Below the pieces are notes generated by a model, which did not search any database, had not been told where the DNA came from, and saw only the letters and a program-made list of their open reading frames with translations. A stretch of DNA of 64,000 nucleotides, taken from the NCBI RefSeq assembly GCF_019891395.1, contig NZ_CP078143.1, positions 1,866,001 through 1,930,000 of the forward strand, in the 5' to 3' direction. Numbering within the stretch: the first letter of the stretch is position 1; every line of letters starts with the position of its first letter. The translations under genes were made by a program, and so were the position numbers. The stretch comes from Nitratireductor kimnyeongensis. GTDB taxonomy: Bacteria; Pseudomonadota; Alphaproteobacteria; Rhizobiales; Rhizobiaceae. This document shows positions 44,765-54,589 of the stretch, in pieces.

Positions 44765-45562
44765 ATGGGCGCCGCGACCTCGCAGACCGTGCTTCACGAA
44801 CGCCATGACGGATGGCACCGCATCACGCTCAATCGGCCAGAAAAGCTGAACTCCTTCAACGAGGAACAGCACACGGCATTGCGCGAAGCGCTGGAAGCCT
44901 GTTCGGCAGACGATTCATGTCGTGCGGTGCTTCTGACCGGTGCGGGTCGAGGCTTCTGCGCCGGGCAAGATCTGGGCGATCGTGATCCTGCCAAGCGCGA
45001 GGAGAGACCGGACCTCGGCTATACGATCGAGAATTTCTATAATCCGCTGGTGCGCAAGCTTCGAGGCATGAACAAGCCCATCGTTTGTGCGGTGAATGGC
45101 GTGGCCGCAGGTGCGGGTGCCAACATCGCGCTGGCCTGCGATATCGTACTGGCCGCAAAATCGGCGAAGTTCATCCAGGCCTTTGCGAAGATCGCGCTGG
45201 TGCCGGATTCCGGCGGCACCTGGTTCCTGACGCGCATTCTGGGCGAGCCGCGCGCCAAGGCGCTGGCGCTGACGGGTGAGCCACTTTCGGCGGAGGATGC
45301 GGCCAACTGGGGCCTGATTTGGCGCGCAGTCGACGATGATGCCCTGATGAGCGAGGCGGAGGCGCTCGTGGAGAAACTGGCCAGCGGACCGACCCACGCC
45401 TATGGGCTGATCAAGAAGGCGATCCACGCCGCGCCGGGAAGCTCGCTCGACGCACAGCTGGAGCTGGAGCGCGAGTTGCAGCGCGAAGCCGGCCGCTCGG
45501 ACGACTACCGCGAGGGTGTCTCAGCGTTTCTCGAAAAGCGCAAGCCGGTTTTCAAGGGCTAG
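44765..45562 (+). CDS. paaG: Enoyl-CoA hydratase/isomerase, PaaG-like
   Basis: 265 residues from ATG 44765 with AGGGGGAT upstream; the frame is open to 44708. Crotonase fold with the oxyanion-hole segments FCAGQDLGDRDP and AAGAGANIALACDIV. The segment VPDSGGTWFLTR is the mark of PaaG, 2-(1,2-epoxy-1,2-dihydrophenyl)acetyl-CoA isomerase, and length matches E. coli PaaG (262). No other phenylacetate genes are visible here, so a broader Delta3-Delta2-enoyl-CoA isomerase role is also possible. It converges on the coxG-like gene. Confidence 0.82.
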   Translation: MGAATSQTVLHERHDGWHRITLNRPEKLNSFNEEQHTALREALEACSADDSCRAVLLTGAGRGFCAGQDLGDRDPAKREERPDLGYTIENFYNPLVRKLRGMNKPIVCAVNGVAAGAGANIALACDIVLAAKSAKFIQAFAKIALVPDSGGTWFLTRILGEPRAKALALTGEPLSAEDAANWGLIWRAVDDDALMSEAEALVEKLASGPTHAYGLIKKAIHAAPGSSLDAQLELERELQREAGRSDDYREGVSAFLEKRKPVFKG

Positions 45563-45585
45563 GCCTTGGGCCAGAGAACCTTGGG

Positions 45586-46062
45586 TCAGGAGACCTCGGC
45601 GTCCGCAGTATCGCCACCGGTAACGCGGGCATTGAAGTCCGAAAAGAACTGGCCGGCCAGCTTCTTCGACGTGGACTGGATGAGGCGGCTGCCGAGCTGT
45701 GCCATTTTGCCACCGACATCCGCCTTCGCGCTGTAGCTCAAGATCGTGGCATCCGGGCCGTCTTCCTTTAGCGAAACATCGGCGCCGCCCTTGGCAAAGC
45801 CGGCAACGCCGCCCTTGCCTTCGCCGGTGATCGTGTAGGAATGCGGCGGGTTGAGATTGGTGAGTTCCACCGCGCCGTTGAATTTCGCCTTGATGGGGCC
45901 GATCTTCAAGGTGACGACAGCCTCGAACTCGGTGTCGGACGTCTTGTTCAGCTCCTGACAGCCGGGAATGCAGTCCTTCAGGACCTCGGGATCGTTTAGC
46001 GCCTGCCAGACCGTTTCCACCGGCGCTTCGATGCGTTCCTCACCTTCGATGACCATGGCCAT
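45586..46062 (-). CDS. coxG: SRPBCC family protein, CoxG-like
   Basis: 158 residues from ATG 46062, which has AGGAGG 8 nt upstream; the long upstream extension overlaps the chrA region and is rejected. The sequence MAMVIEGEERIEAPVETVWQ, LNDPEVLKDCIPGCQEL and GGKMAQLGSRLIQSTSKKLA is typical of CO dehydrogenase subunit G-like proteins. CoxG is thought to help anchor CO dehydrogenase to the membrane, but many homologues occur alone, as here, with no coxLMS genes present. Confidence 0.88.
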   Translation of the reverse strand: MAMVIEGEERIEAPVETVWQALNDPEVLKDCIPGCQELNKTSDTEFEAVVTLKIGPIKAKFNGAVELTNLNPPHSYTITGEGKGGVAGFAKGGADVSLKEDGPDATILSYSAKADVGGKMAQLGSRLIQSTSKKLAGQFFSDFNARVTGGDTADAEVS

Positions 46063-46209
46063 GGCGCGTTCCTCCTGAGACGGTTTTCCCAATCTGGCTA
46101 ACCCAGCCATGGCGTCTTGTCCATCCATGTGGCAACCCAGCCTGTTGTCTTGTGTGTGACATGTGTCGCATTTATTCGACAGCGAATCGGTCGAAGGGTG
46201 AGGCAGGCG

Positions 46210-47418
46210 ATGAGGGGGAGCGAAACGCAGCATGGGGAAAGGGCGGGGACACCCACGGAGGTTTTCGGAGCGTTTCTCCGGCTGGGCCTGACTTCTTTCG
46301 GTGGCCCGATCGCACATCTCGGCTATTTCCGCGACGCGCTCGTCCTGCGGCGGAAATGGCTGGATGAAAAGGCCTATGCCGACCTCGTGGCGCTCTGCCA
46401 GTTTCTGCCGGGTCCGGCGAGCAGTCAGGTGGGTTTCGCGCTGGGCTATATGCGCGCAGGGCCGCTGGGTGCGGCGGCGGCCTGGACAGCCTTCACGCTC
46501 CCTTCTGCGTTCCTGCTCTTCGTGTTTGCCATGTTTGCCTCCGCACTCGACAATCCGGTCGGTCAAGGGTTGCTGCATGGACTGAAGATCGTGGCCGTCG
46601 CGGTGGTGGCGCAGGCCGTGTGGGGCATGGCGCGCACACTGTGCCCGGATCGCGAGCGCGCCGGCATCGCTCTTGCCGCGCTTGTTCTGGTGACGCTCTC
46701 GGCAAACGCGTTTGCACAGATCGGCGCCATCGTGATCGGTGCGCTGTTTGGCTGGTTTCTTTGCCGTGACAAGACGGGAGCAGAGAGCGCCTCGGTTTCA
46801 TTCGGTGTGTCGAAGCGGTCCGGGGTGATCTGCCTTTCGATCTTCGTGCTTCTGCTTTTCGGGATGCCGCTGGCGGTGCCTCTGGCGCAGGGGCTGTCGG
46901 TTTTCGACACGTTCTATCGAGCCGGCGCGCTTGTTTTCGGTGGCGGACATGTGGTGCTGCCACTCCTTGAAGCGGGTGTCGTTGAACCCGGCTGGGTGAC
47001 AGGCGAGGCTTTTCTCGCAGGCTATGGTGCTGCACAAGCCGTGCCCGGCCCGCTTTTCACATTCGCGGCCTATCTGGGTGCGGTTCTGGGGCCCGCACCA
47101 AACGGGCTTGCCGGCGCTGCGATTGCGTTGATCGCCGTCTTTCTGCCGGGGTTTCTTCTGCTTCTGGGCGTCGCACCCTTCTGGGACCGGTTCCAGAAAT
47201 TCGATGCGGCGCGGGCCGCAATGATGGGAACGAACGCCGCCGTGGTCGGCATTCTTGGGGCGGCCCTTTACGATCCGCTTTGGACAACCGCCATTCTTGC
47301 GCCCGCAGATTTTGCCGTGGCGGTAGTCGGCTTTGTCCTGCTCACCGTATGGAAAGCGCCACCATGGATTGTGGTGGCGCTTTGTGCGGTGGCAGGAGTG
47401 GGGTTCGCAGCGCTCTGA
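46210..47418 (+). CDS. chrA: ChrA-type chromate transporter
   Basis: 402 residues from ATG 46210. It is a two-domain (long-chain) ChrA: the N-terminal CHR domain has TSFGGPIAHLGYFRDALVLR and QFLPGPASSQVGFALGYMRA, and the C-terminal one has VFGGGHVVLPLLEAGVVEPG and AAQAVPGPLFTFAAYLGAVL. About ten to twelve membrane helices. The family exports chromate with proton exchange; native substrates in strains without chromate exposure are unclear. It is a single gene divergent from coxG, without a chrB regulator nearby. Confidence 0.92.
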   Translation: MRGSETQHGERAGTPTEVFGAFLRLGLTSFGGPIAHLGYFRDALVLRRKWLDEKAYADLVALCQFLPGPASSQVGFALGYMRAGPLGAAAAWTAFTLPSAFLLFVFAMFASALDNPVGQGLLHGLKIVAVAVVAQAVWGMARTLCPDRERAGIALAALVLVTLSANAFAQIGAIVIGALFGWFLCRDKTGAESASVSFGVSKRSGVICLSIFVLLLFGMPLAVPLAQGLSVFDTFYRAGALVFGGGHVVLPLLEAGVVEPGWVTGEAFLAGYGAAQAVPGPLFTFAAYLGAVLGPAPNGLAGAAIALIAVFLPGFLLLLGVAPFWDRFQKFDAARAAMMGTNAAVVGILGAALYDPLWTTAILAPADFAVAVVGFVLLTVWKAPPWIVVALCAVAGVGFAAL

Positions 47419-47430
47419 CAGTACCGGCTT

Positions 47431-48924
47431 CTAGGCCGCCACGCGCCGATATTCGGATGCGGCTGCTGCCAGCTCGCGTATGCCGGGCTCGATCTGCTGC
47501 GCGGCAATGGACGAGATGCCAAGCCGCATGAAGGGTGTCGGCTGGGTGCGTCCGAGGAAGAAGCGCGCACCCGGCTCGATCAGCACGCTGCGGCGAGCTG
47601 CTGATTTTGCAAGCACGGCCGAATCGAGACCGGGTGGGCCTTCGAGCCAGAGCGAGGTGCCGCCACGAATATCGGCGGCCTTCCAGTCGGGCAAGATTTC
47701 GCCCACGGCCTGATAAAGCTTCTCTCGCCGCTCCTCGAATGCCGAGGAGATCCGCCGCACCAGCGTGTCGTGGTGTCCGAGAGACAGGAACAGTGCCACG
47801 GCGCGCTGGTTGTTTGCCGGGGGGTGGCGCAGCATGAAGCGGCGCAGCGCGCGAAGTTCGGCGATCAGGTCCGCCGGTGCCACGATGTAGCCCATGCGCA
47901 GGCCGGGCGCGAGCGTCTTGGACATGGAGCCCAGATGCACAACGCGGCCATTGCGGTCGAGCCCCTTGAGTGCTGCCTGCGGGCGCTCGTCGGCAAGCTG
48001 GCTGTCGTAATCATCCTCGATGACGATCCAGTCATTGCGTTCCGCTTCCTCAAGCAATGCCTCGCGGCGGGCCTGGCTGAGCGGCACCATGGTCGGACAG
48101 TGATGGCTGGGCGTGGCGAAAACAAAATCGGCATCCTGCGGGATCTGGGCCACGTCGATGCCCTGTCGGTCGACGGGAACGGGAGCGATCTGCGCGCCGG
48201 CAAGCTGGAAGATTGAGCGCGCATCGGGATAGCCGGGGTTCTCCACCGCGACCTTCTTGCCGCGGGCCATGAGGAGCGTGGCGAGCATATAGAGCGCGTG
48301 CTGCGAACCGAGCGTGACGAGAATCTCGTCGGGATTGGCGAAGATACCGCGCCGGGGCAGAAGCCGCGCCTGGATCTGCTCGACCAGCAGCGGGTCGTCA
48401 CGATCGACCATGTCTGCCGCCCAGTTGCGGATTTCCAGAACGGCCAGCGCCATGCGGTTGCATTCGCGCCACTCGGCGGTCGGGAAAAGCGAGGGATCGA
48501 ACTGACCATAGACGAAGGGGTAGGAAGCCTTCATCCAGTCTTCATTCTTGCGTGGCTCGGGCATTTCGCTTGCCAGAACCTGAAACCGGCTGTTCCAGTT
48601 CACGCCGTTGGCGTGATCCTGCTTGCGTGGCGGGCGCGGTGGTGCCGCCAGCACTTCGGGATTGACGAAATGACCACGCCGTTCACGGGCGATCAGGAAG
48701 CCCTGATCGACGAGTTGCTGAAAAGCGAGCACCACCGTACCGCGAGCAACGCCGAGTTTCTCAGCGAGAATGCGGCAAGACGGAAGCGGCATGGAAGGCG
48801 CGATCTGTCGGTCGAGAATGGCCGACACGATGGCCTGACGAATCTGTGCCTGAAGGGTCTGCCCCGATTCGGGGGAAATCTTGAACAGGCCCGTCCACAG
48901 GGCGGTATCATTTCTGGCTGGCAT
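47431..48924 (-). CDS. MocR-family regulator (GntR DNA-binding and aminotransferase domains)
   Basis: 497 residues from ATG 48924 with GAGAGGAAAG upstream. The N-terminal GntR winged helix is at about 15-80 (AILDRQIAPSMPLPSCRILA, EKLGVARGTVVLAFQQLVDQ). Residues about 115-490 form a fold-type I aminotransferase domain; the PLP lysine is expected in HLGSMSKTLAPGLRMGYIVA, and PSHHCPTMVPLSQARREALL and VIEDDYDSQLADERP are typical. MocR proteins are repressors or activators that sense PLP or amino acids. It is divergent from pgi, and an inverted repeat lies in between. Confidence 0.92.
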   Translation of the reverse strand: MPARNDTALWTGLFKISPESGQTLQAQIRQAIVSAILDRQIAPSMPLPSCRILAEKLGVARGTVVLAFQQLVDQGFLIARERRGHFVNPEVLAAPPRPPRKQDHANGVNWNSRFQVLASEMPEPRKNEDWMKASYPFVYGQFDPSLFPTAEWRECNRMALAVLEIRNWAADMVDRDDPLLVEQIQARLLPRRGIFANPDEILVTLGSQHALYMLATLLMARGKKVAVENPGYPDARSIFQLAGAQIAPVPVDRQGIDVAQIPQDADFVFATPSHHCPTMVPLSQARREALLEEAERNDWIVIEDDYDSQLADERPQAALKGLDRNGRVVHLGSMSKTLAPGLRMGYIVAPADLIAELRALRRFMLRHPPANNQRAVALFLSLGHHDTLVRRISSAFEERREKLYQAVGEILPDWKAADIRGGTSLWLEGPPGLDSAVLAKSAARRSVLIEPGARFFLGRTQPTPFMRLGISSIAAQQIEPGIRELAAAASEYRRVAA

Positions 48925-48978
48925 TTGGCTTTCCTCTCCGGCGGGGGAGCCTACCCTTGGGTCAATGCATGTCAACCC

Positions 48979-48998
48979 TGGTACAATTGATTGTTCCA
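48979..48998. promoter_or_regulatory. Inverted repeat in the MocR gene / pgi intergenic region
   Basis: TGGTACAA (48979-48986), TTGA, TTGTTCCA (48991-48998): 7 of 8 positions pair. It lies 55 bp upstream of the MocR start on its coding strand and 89 bp before pgi. GntR-superfamily operators often have this TGGTnC...G.ACCA-like form, so it is a candidate MocR site. Confidence 0.4.
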
Positions 48999-49086
48999 AC
49001 AAGAAAATTGATGAATGCCAGCAAACCCCTGTTTCACTTCGTTTTGTTTGCTAAAAGAACTCCGTTTCTTTTCGCAGGAGGCTCCT

Positions 49087-50727
49087 ATGGACACGGATTT
49101 TCAAAATGCACTCGCTGCCCTTCGCGAGCATCGCGCGAAAACCGCGCCCATGGACATGCGCGCGGTTTTCGTTTCGGATCCCGAGCGGTTCGATCGCTTC
49201 TCGCTTTCACTGGACGATCTCACGCTGGATTTTTCGCGTACGGCAGTGGATCAGACAGCGGTGGACCTGCTGATCAAGCTGGCCGAGGCGGCGGGGCTGA
49301 AGACCGCGCGTGACGACATGTTTGCCGGCAAACACATCAACGTAACCGAAGACCGCGCCGTGCTGCACACCGCCTTGCGAGCGCTTTCGGGCGGGGCCAT
49401 CGAGAATGATGGCTATGATGTCATGCCCGAGGTGCGTGAGGTGCTGGAGGCGATGGATGCCTTTGCCGACGGCGTGCGGAGAGGGGCGATCTGCGGGGCG
49501 ACGGGCAAAGCCTTTACCGATGTGGTGAATATCGGGATCGGCGGCTCCGATCTTGGCCCGGTGATGGTGACGCGGGCGCTCTCGCCCTATCGTGACGGCC
49601 CGCGCCTTCATTATGTGTCCAATGTGGATGGCGCGCATATCGCCGATACGCTGGCCGGGCTCGATCCGGAGACCACGCTCTTCATCATCGCTTCGAAAAC
49701 CTTCACCACCATCGAGACGATGACCAATGCGCGCACCGCGCAGAAATGGATCGCGCAGAAGCTCGGCCAGTCTGCCACGGGCGACCATTTTGCAGCCGTT
49801 TCCACAGCGCTCGACAAGGTTGCCGCTTTCGGCATCGACGAACAGCGCGTGTTCGGCTTCTGGGACTGGGTCGGCGGGCGCTATTCGCTCTGGTCTGCCA
49901 TCGGCCTACCGATCATGATCGCGATCGGTGCCGATGATTTCCGCCGGCTGCTCGCTGGCGCGGAGGCGATGGACCGGCACTTCAAATCGGCGCCGTTGAG
50001 AGAGAATTTGCCGGTGATGCTCGGCCTGATTGGCTATTGGCATCGGGTCGTGTGCGACTATCCGGCACGGGCCATCATTCCCTACGATCAGAGGCTGGAG
50101 CGGTTGCCTGCCTATCTGCAGCAACTCGACATGGAATCGAACGGCAAGGGCGTGCAGCTTGACGGTTCTCCGGCAGTCACCCCCACGGGGCCGCTGGTCT
50201 GGGGCGAGCCGGGCACGAACGGGCAGCACGCTTTCTTCCAGCTTCTGCATCAGGGCACCGACATCATCCCCGTGGAGTTCATGCTGGCGGCGGAAGGTCA
50301 GGAGACAGGGCTCGGACATCACCACGATCTTCTTGTCGCCAATTGTCTGGCGCAGGCGGAAGCCCTGATGAAGGGCCGTACCCTAGAAGAAGCCGAGGCT
50401 CAGCTTATGGCGAAGGGCGTGCCGGAAGCGAAGGCGAAGCAGCTGGCGCCGCACCGTGTTTTCACCGGCAACAGACCCTCGCTCACCATTCTCTATCGCA
50501 AGCTCGATCCGTTCGCGCTGGGTCGGCTGATCGCGCTCTACGAACATCGCGTTTTCGTGGAAGCGCAGCTCTTCGGCATCAATGCTTTCGACCAATGGGG
50601 CGTGGAGCTGGGCAAGGAACTGGCGACCGAGCTTCTGCCCGTGGTGGAAGGCAAGGCCAGTGCGGACAGCCGCGATGCGGCGACTGCGGGCCTGGTGAAT
50701 CAGGTGATGGAGCTCCGCAAGGGCTGA
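49087..50727 (+). CDS. pgi: Glucose-6-phosphate isomerase
   Basis: 546 residues, same as E. coli Pgi (549). ATG 49087 is preceded by AGGAGG. Family marks are [20 protein letters not shown], the sugar-phosphate loop [13 protein letters not shown], and the signature [20 protein letters not shown], with the catalytic Lys near the C-terminus. It interconverts glucose-6-P and fructose-6-P in the cytoplasm. Its position between the MocR gene and murQ may be useful because amino-sugar breakdown ends at fructose-6-P, but the 209-bp gap to murQ holds its own operator. Confidence 0.96.
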   Translation: MDTDFQNALAALREHRAKTAPMDMRAVFVSDPERFDRFSLSLDDLTLDFSRTAVDQTAVDLLIKLAEAAGLKTARDDMFAGKHINVTEDRAVLHTALRALSGGAIENDGYDVMPEVREVLEAMDAFADGVRRGAICGATGKAFTDVVNIGIGGSDLGPVMVTRALSPYRDGPRLHYVSNVDGAHIADTLAGLDPETTLFIIASKTFTTIETMTNARTAQKWIAQKLGQSATGDHFAAVSTALDKVAAFGIDEQRVFGFWDWVGGRYSLWSAIGLPIMIAIGADDFRRLLAGAEAMDRHFKSAPLRENLPVMLGLIGYWHRVVCDYPARAIIPYDQRLERLPAYLQQLDMESNGKGVQLDGSPAVTPTGPLVWGEPGTNGQHAFFQLLHQGTDIIPVEFMLAAEGQETGLGHHHDLLVANCLAQAEALMKGRTLEEAEAQLMAKGVPEAKAKQLAPHRVFTGNRPSLTILYRKLDPFALGRLIALYEHRVFVEAQLFGINAFDQWGVELGKELATELLPVVEGKASADSRDAATAGLVNQVMELRKG

Positions 50728-50815
50728 GAGACCCGCCGCCGGCATCTCAATACCAATCCTGATGGCATTCTCGCGGGCGCGACACGTGCCCTCACCATCG
50801 TTCTTTCCTCAGGAT

Positions 50816-50856
50816 GGAATATATTATTCTTAATTGGAATTGACTCTTGGAATTAT
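50816..50856. promoter_or_regulatory. Candidate RpiR/MurR-type operator upstream of murQ
   Basis: GGAATATATTATTCT (50816-50830) differs by one base from the perfect palindrome at 30993-31007 in the murA/RpiR promoter. Two more half-sites follow, GGAATTGA (50836-50843) and GGAATTAT (50849-50856); the first also occurs in the other region. The site lies 80-120 bp before murQ, in an AT-rich promoter-like stretch. Confidence 0.65.
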
Positions 50857-50936
50857 CAATTTTAACACTTCGGTAAGGCGTCAGGCCTGCGGGATGCGGG
50901 CTCCGCCATAGGCAGTGTGGTTATTTCGGAGTGTCC

Positions 50937-51875
50937 ATGAACGCGCAGACGCTGATGTCGGAGCTTGAAAAGCTTGTATCGGAGGGCCGCAATCCGGACA
51001 CGATGCAGATCGATCTGCAACCGACCGCGGAAATCCTCAAACTCATCAACAGTGCCGACAGGGACGTGCCGCTGGCGGTCGAAAAGGTGATCCCGCAGAT
51101 CGCCGAGGCTGTCGACCGCATTGTCGAGGCGTTTCAGAATGGCGGAAGGCTCATCTATATGGGTGCGGGCACGAGCGGACGGCTCGGCGTGCTTGACGCT
51201 TCGGAATGTCCGCCCACTTTCAGCGTTCCCGAAGATATGGTGACGGGCGTGATCGCCGGCGGCGACCATGCACTTCGGCACGCCGTGGAAGGGGCAGAAG
51301 ATGACCCGGCTCAAGGCCGGCAGGCGCTGGACAAGCGCGGTCTGACGGGCAAGGATGTCGTGGTGGGCATCGCCGTCAGTGGCCGCACGCCTTATGTGAT
51401 CGGCGGGCTGAATTACGCCAAAGAGATTGGCGCGACGACCGTCTCGCTTTCCTGCAATCCGGATTCGGCCATCGGCGCCATTGCCGATATCGCGATTGCG
51501 CCTGTCGTGGGACCGGAAATCCTCACCGGCTCCACGCGGATGAAATCCGGCACGGCACAGAAGCTTATCCTAAACATGCTCTCCACGGCGAGCATGATCC
51601 GCATGGGCAAGATCTATCAGAACCTTATGGTGGACGTTAACATCAGCAACCAGAAGCTCATGGCGCGTGCCTCGCGCATCGTCATGGAGGCGACGGGATG
51701 TTCTGCCGATGAGGCTGAAACGCTGCTCGAACGCAGCGGCCACGATGTGAAACTGGCCATCTTCATCGCGCTGACGGATATGGACGTGGCAGAGGCGCGT
51801 GCGGCCCTCACAAAGGCTGGCGGGTTTCTGCGCAAGGCAATAAACGAAAGGCAGCCGAAAGCTGCAAGAAAGTGA
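50937..51875 (+). CDS. murQ: N-acetylmuramic acid 6-phosphate etherase
   Basis: 312 residues (E. coli 298). ATG 50937 has CGGAG at 5-9 nt. MurQ cleaves the lactyl ether of MurNAc-6-P to GlcNAc-6-P and D-lactate. The SIS-domain signature [20 protein letters not shown] is intact. The two catalytic glutamates are E90 (ASECPPTF) and E121 (GAEDDPAQG), with the same 31-residue spacing as E83 and E114 in E. coli. First gene of an operon with a peptide ABC importer, a beta-lactamase-like hydrolase and anmK. Confidence 0.95.
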   Translation: MNAQTLMSELEKLVSEGRNPDTMQIDLQPTAEILKLINSADRDVPLAVEKVIPQIAEAVDRIVEAFQNGGRLIYMGAGTSGRLGVLDASECPPTFSVPEDMVTGVIAGGDHALRHAVEGAEDDPAQGRQALDKRGLTGKDVVVGIAVSGRTPYVIGGLNYAKEIGATTVSLSCNPDSAIGAIADIAIAPVVGPEILTGSTRMKSGTAQKLILNMLSTASMIRMGKIYQNLMVDVNISNQKLMARASRIVMEATGCSADEAETLLERSGHDVKLAIFIALTDMDVAEARAALTKAGGFLRKAINERQPKAARK

Positions 51876-51942
51876 CGAAGCCGGCCATGCGGTGGCTCAA
51901 TGGGCGGTCGCAGGCCTGAAAAGCTCTCGGAGGGAGAAGCTC

Positions 51943-53466
51943 ATGGGAAAGACTTTTATGAAGAATTTCGCGGCGTCCGTGGCGCTCGCAACGGTTCTGG
52001 GGGCTACCATGGCGGTGGTGCCGGCATCGGCTGAAACGCTCCGCATGGCCTGGTCGCAGGACGCGACCGGCCTTGACCCGCACAAGCAGACGGCGTTTTC
52101 CTCGCTGCGTCTTCTGGAACTGGTTTACGAGCCGCTGGTGCGTCTGAATACCGATCTGGAGATCGTGCCGGCCATTGCCGAATCCTGGGAGTTCTCCGAG
52201 GATGGCAAGACGCTGACCTTCAAGCTCGACGCGGATGCAAAATTCCAGAACGGCGAAAAGGTAACGCCCGCGGATGTAAAGGCTTCGTTCGAGCGCATTC
52301 TGGACGAAGCGACGGGCGCTGCCGCCCGCGCCAACTTCACCTCCATCGAGAGCATCGATACCCCGGACGAGACGACCGTTGTCTTCAACCTTTCGCAGCC
52401 GGACGTTCCGATGCTGACGGCGATGACCAGCATCAACGCTGCTGTGGCTCCGGCGAGCGAAATCGAGGCAGGCACGATCGGCACGAAGGCGATTGGCTCC
52501 GGCCCGTTCAAGCTGGATAGCTGGGAGCCGAACCAGAAAGAGGTTCTGATCGCGAACCCGGACTGGGCCGGCGGCGAGGTGAAGGTGGACGGCATCGACA
52601 TTTCGGTCCTGCCGGACGAGACCGCCATTCTTGCGGCACTGCGCACCAAGCAAGTGGATTTCGCGCTGATCAACGATCCGCTCGTGGCCACGCTGGTGCC
52701 GAACGAGGCGAGCCTGGAACTGAGCCGCACGCCGGTTCTTGCCTATCACGTGCTGCAATTGAACCCGTCGCGCGAGCCGATGACGGAACTGGCCGTTCGT
52801 CAGGCGATTTCCTGCGCCATCGACCGTCAGGACGTGCTCGACACCGCGCTTTTGGGCGAGGGGGCGGTGACCGGCCCGCTGACCATGCCGGCCTACCGCT
52901 CTGATCCGGGTGCGCTGTTCTGCTATGAGCGCGACGTGGAAAAGGCCAAGCAGCTCATGGCCGAGGCCGGCTATGAAGATGGCTTCTCCGCAACGGTGAT
53001 CGCCGCCACGGGCGAGCCGCCGACAGCCGCCGCCGAGGCGCAGGTCATCCAGTCGCAGCTTGCGGAAGTCGGCATCAAGCTCGACATCAAGATGATGGAG
53101 CTCAACGTCTATGTGGACACCTGGCTGAAGGGCGATTTCGACATGGCGGTGGCGCTGAACGGCGGCCGCGCGGACCCCTATTCCATGTACAACCGCTACT
53201 GGACCAAGGACGGCAATCTCCAGCACGTCGCCAATTATATCGACGACACGCTGGACAGCCTGATGCAGGAAGGCCGCGTTGAGACCGACCTCGACACGCG
53301 CAAGGAGATCTTCGCGAAGTTTGAGACGCATCTTGCCGAGGTTTCGCCGTGGATCTGGCTCTATACGGGCTACACCTACACCGCGCAGCAGAAGAACGTG
53401 AAAGGCTTCGTGCCTTCCCCGACCGGCACGCTGTTTGGCCTGACCGAGGTGAGTGTGGGCGAGTGA
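51943..53466 (+). CDS. Peptide/muropeptide ABC transporter substrate-binding protein
   Basis: 507 residues from ATG 51943, with CGGAGGGAG upstream. Signal peptide with cleavage near ASA-ETLRMAWSQ. Family 5 solute-binding protein: RMAWSQDATGLDPHKQTAFS, ESWEFSEDGKTLTFKLDADA, LAVRQAISCAIDRQDVLDTA. Family members bind di- and oligopeptides, nickel or murein peptides. Placement between murQ and the permease genes of a wall-recycling operon makes muropeptides or anhydro-MurNAc peptides the best guess for the ligand; this is inferred from context only. Confidence 0.88.
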   Translation: MGKTFMKNFAASVALATVLGATMAVVPASAETLRMAWSQDATGLDPHKQTAFSSLRLLELVYEPLVRLNTDLEIVPAIAESWEFSEDGKTLTFKLDADAKFQNGEKVTPADVKASFERILDEATGAAARANFTSIESIDTPDETTVVFNLSQPDVPMLTAMTSINAAVAPASEIEAGTIGTKAIGSGPFKLDSWEPNQKEVLIANPDWAGGEVKVDGIDISVLPDETAILAALRTKQVDFALINDPLVATLVPNEASLELSRTPVLAYHVLQLNPSREPMTELAVRQAISCAIDRQDVLDTALLGEGAVTGPLTMPAYRSDPGALFCYERDVEKAKQLMAEAGYEDGFSATVIAATGEPPTAAAEAQVIQSQLAEVGIKLDIKMMELNVYVDTWLKGDFDMAVALNGGRADPYSMYNRYWTKDGNLQHVANYIDDTLDSLMQEGRVETDLDTRKEIFAKFETHLAEVSPWIWLYTGYTYTAQQKNVKGFVPSPTGTLFGLTEVSVGE

Positions 53467-53629
53467 TTGTGATGTGGGGCTGCACGTTCAGGTGTGGCCC
53501 CGTTTCCGCCCGGCACCATAATGGTGCGCGGTGCGCGGATCGTGGTTCGACAAGCCATGAGGGATGCGGCGGCCCTCAAACCCACGGCACAAGACGATTG
53601 CAGCAAGAAGGACACGGAGTGAAAGCTTC
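53467..53629. repeat. Gap with a palindrome and a partial copy of the dispersed repeat
   Basis: The 163-bp gap between binding protein and permease holds GCACCAT-A-ATGGTGC (53513-53527), a 15-bp palindrome, and at 53541-53563 the sequence CGTGGTTCGACAAG joined to CCATGAGGG. The latter is the core of the 28592-28740 repeat with CTCA missing. A weaker GGGGC/GCCCC hairpin lies near 53475-53501. Confidence 0.6.
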
Positions 53630-54589
53630 ATGAATTACCTGGCCCGAAGGCTGATGACTTTTCCATTGGTCATGCTCGGGGTGTCCGTCCTCGTCTTTGT
53701 TTCGATCCGGCTGGTGCCGGGCGACGCCATCACCGCCATGCTGGGAACAGAGGCCGGGCTTCTGACGCCCGACCAGCGCGCAGCGCTCGAAACCTATTTC
53801 GGCATCGATCAGGGCTGGTTCACGCAATATTGGCGTTGGCTCGCGGGTGCGGTTCAGGGCGATCTCGGCGTTTCCGTGACCTTCGGCAAGCCTGTGCTCG
53901 ACGTGATCCTGGAACGCTTTCCCCTGACGCTGGAACTGGCGCTACTCTCCATGCTGATTGCGCTCGCTATTGGCCTGCCGGCGGGCATTTTCGCCGCCAC
54001 GCGCAATGAAAAGCCTTCCGATCTCGCCGTGCGCATCTTCGCGATGATCGGCCAGTCGACGCCGAATTTCGTGTTCGCGCTTCTGGCGATCTATGTGCTG
54101 TCGGTGGGCTTCGGGGTGCTGCCGGCCATGGGCGAGTTCACGCCCTTCCTTGAAAACCCGCTGCGCAATTTGGGGCAGATGATCCTGCCGGCGCTGACGC
54201 TGGGCTTTGCTTTCGCGGCTGCCGTGACCCGCATCTCGCGCTCGGCCATGCTCGACATTCTGAGCGACGATTACATCCGCACGGCGCGCGCCAAGGGCGT
54301 GCCGGCGCGCAAGGTGATCTGGCGGCATGCGCTTCCCAACGCGCTGATCCCGGTGGTGACGCTGAGCGGCGTCGAGTTCGGCTATCTCTTGGGCGGCGCG
54401 GTGATCGTGGAGCAGATTTTTGCGCTGCCGGGCCTCGGGCGCATGGTGCTCGACGCCATTCTCCAGCGCGACTACGCGCTGGTGCAGGGCTCGGTGCTGT
54501 TCATCGCGCTCAACTTCATGATCGTGAATCTTCTCGTCGATCTCGCCTATGCGATGCTCGACCCGCGCATTCGGCTGGGGGGCAAGTGA
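53630..54589 (+). CDS. Peptide/muropeptide ABC transporter permease (DppB family)
   Basis: 319 residues from ATG 53630, with GGAGTG upstream. DppB marks: MNYLARRLMTFPLVMLGVSV, RLVPGDAITAML, GDLGVSVTFGKPVL, and EAA loop near residues 205-230 (DYIRTARAKGVPARKVIWRH). C-terminal LLVDLAYAMLDPRIRLG. About six membrane segments. Its stop overlaps the next permease start (TGATG). Confidence 0.92.
   Translation: MNYLARRLMTFPLVMLGVSVLVFVSIRLVPGDAITAMLGTEAGLLTPDQRAALETYFGIDQGWFTQYWRWLAGAVQGDLGVSVTFGKPVLDVILERFPLTLELALLSMLIALAIGLPAGIFAATRNEKPSDLAVRIFAMIGQSTPNFVFALLAIYVLSVGFGVLPAMGEFTPFLENPLRNLGQMILPALTLGFAFAAAVTRISRSAMLDILSDDYIRTARAKGVPARKVIWRHALPNALIPVVTLSGVEFGYLLGGAVIVEQIFALPGLGRMVLDAILQRDYALVQGSVLFIALNFMIVNLLVDLAYAMLDPRIRLGGK

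Noticed and set aside
51808..53331. 507-codon minus-strand frame opposite the murQ-linked binding-protein gene
   Set aside because: Shadow of a signal-peptide-bearing binding protein; Arg/His-rich composition and no recognisable domain.
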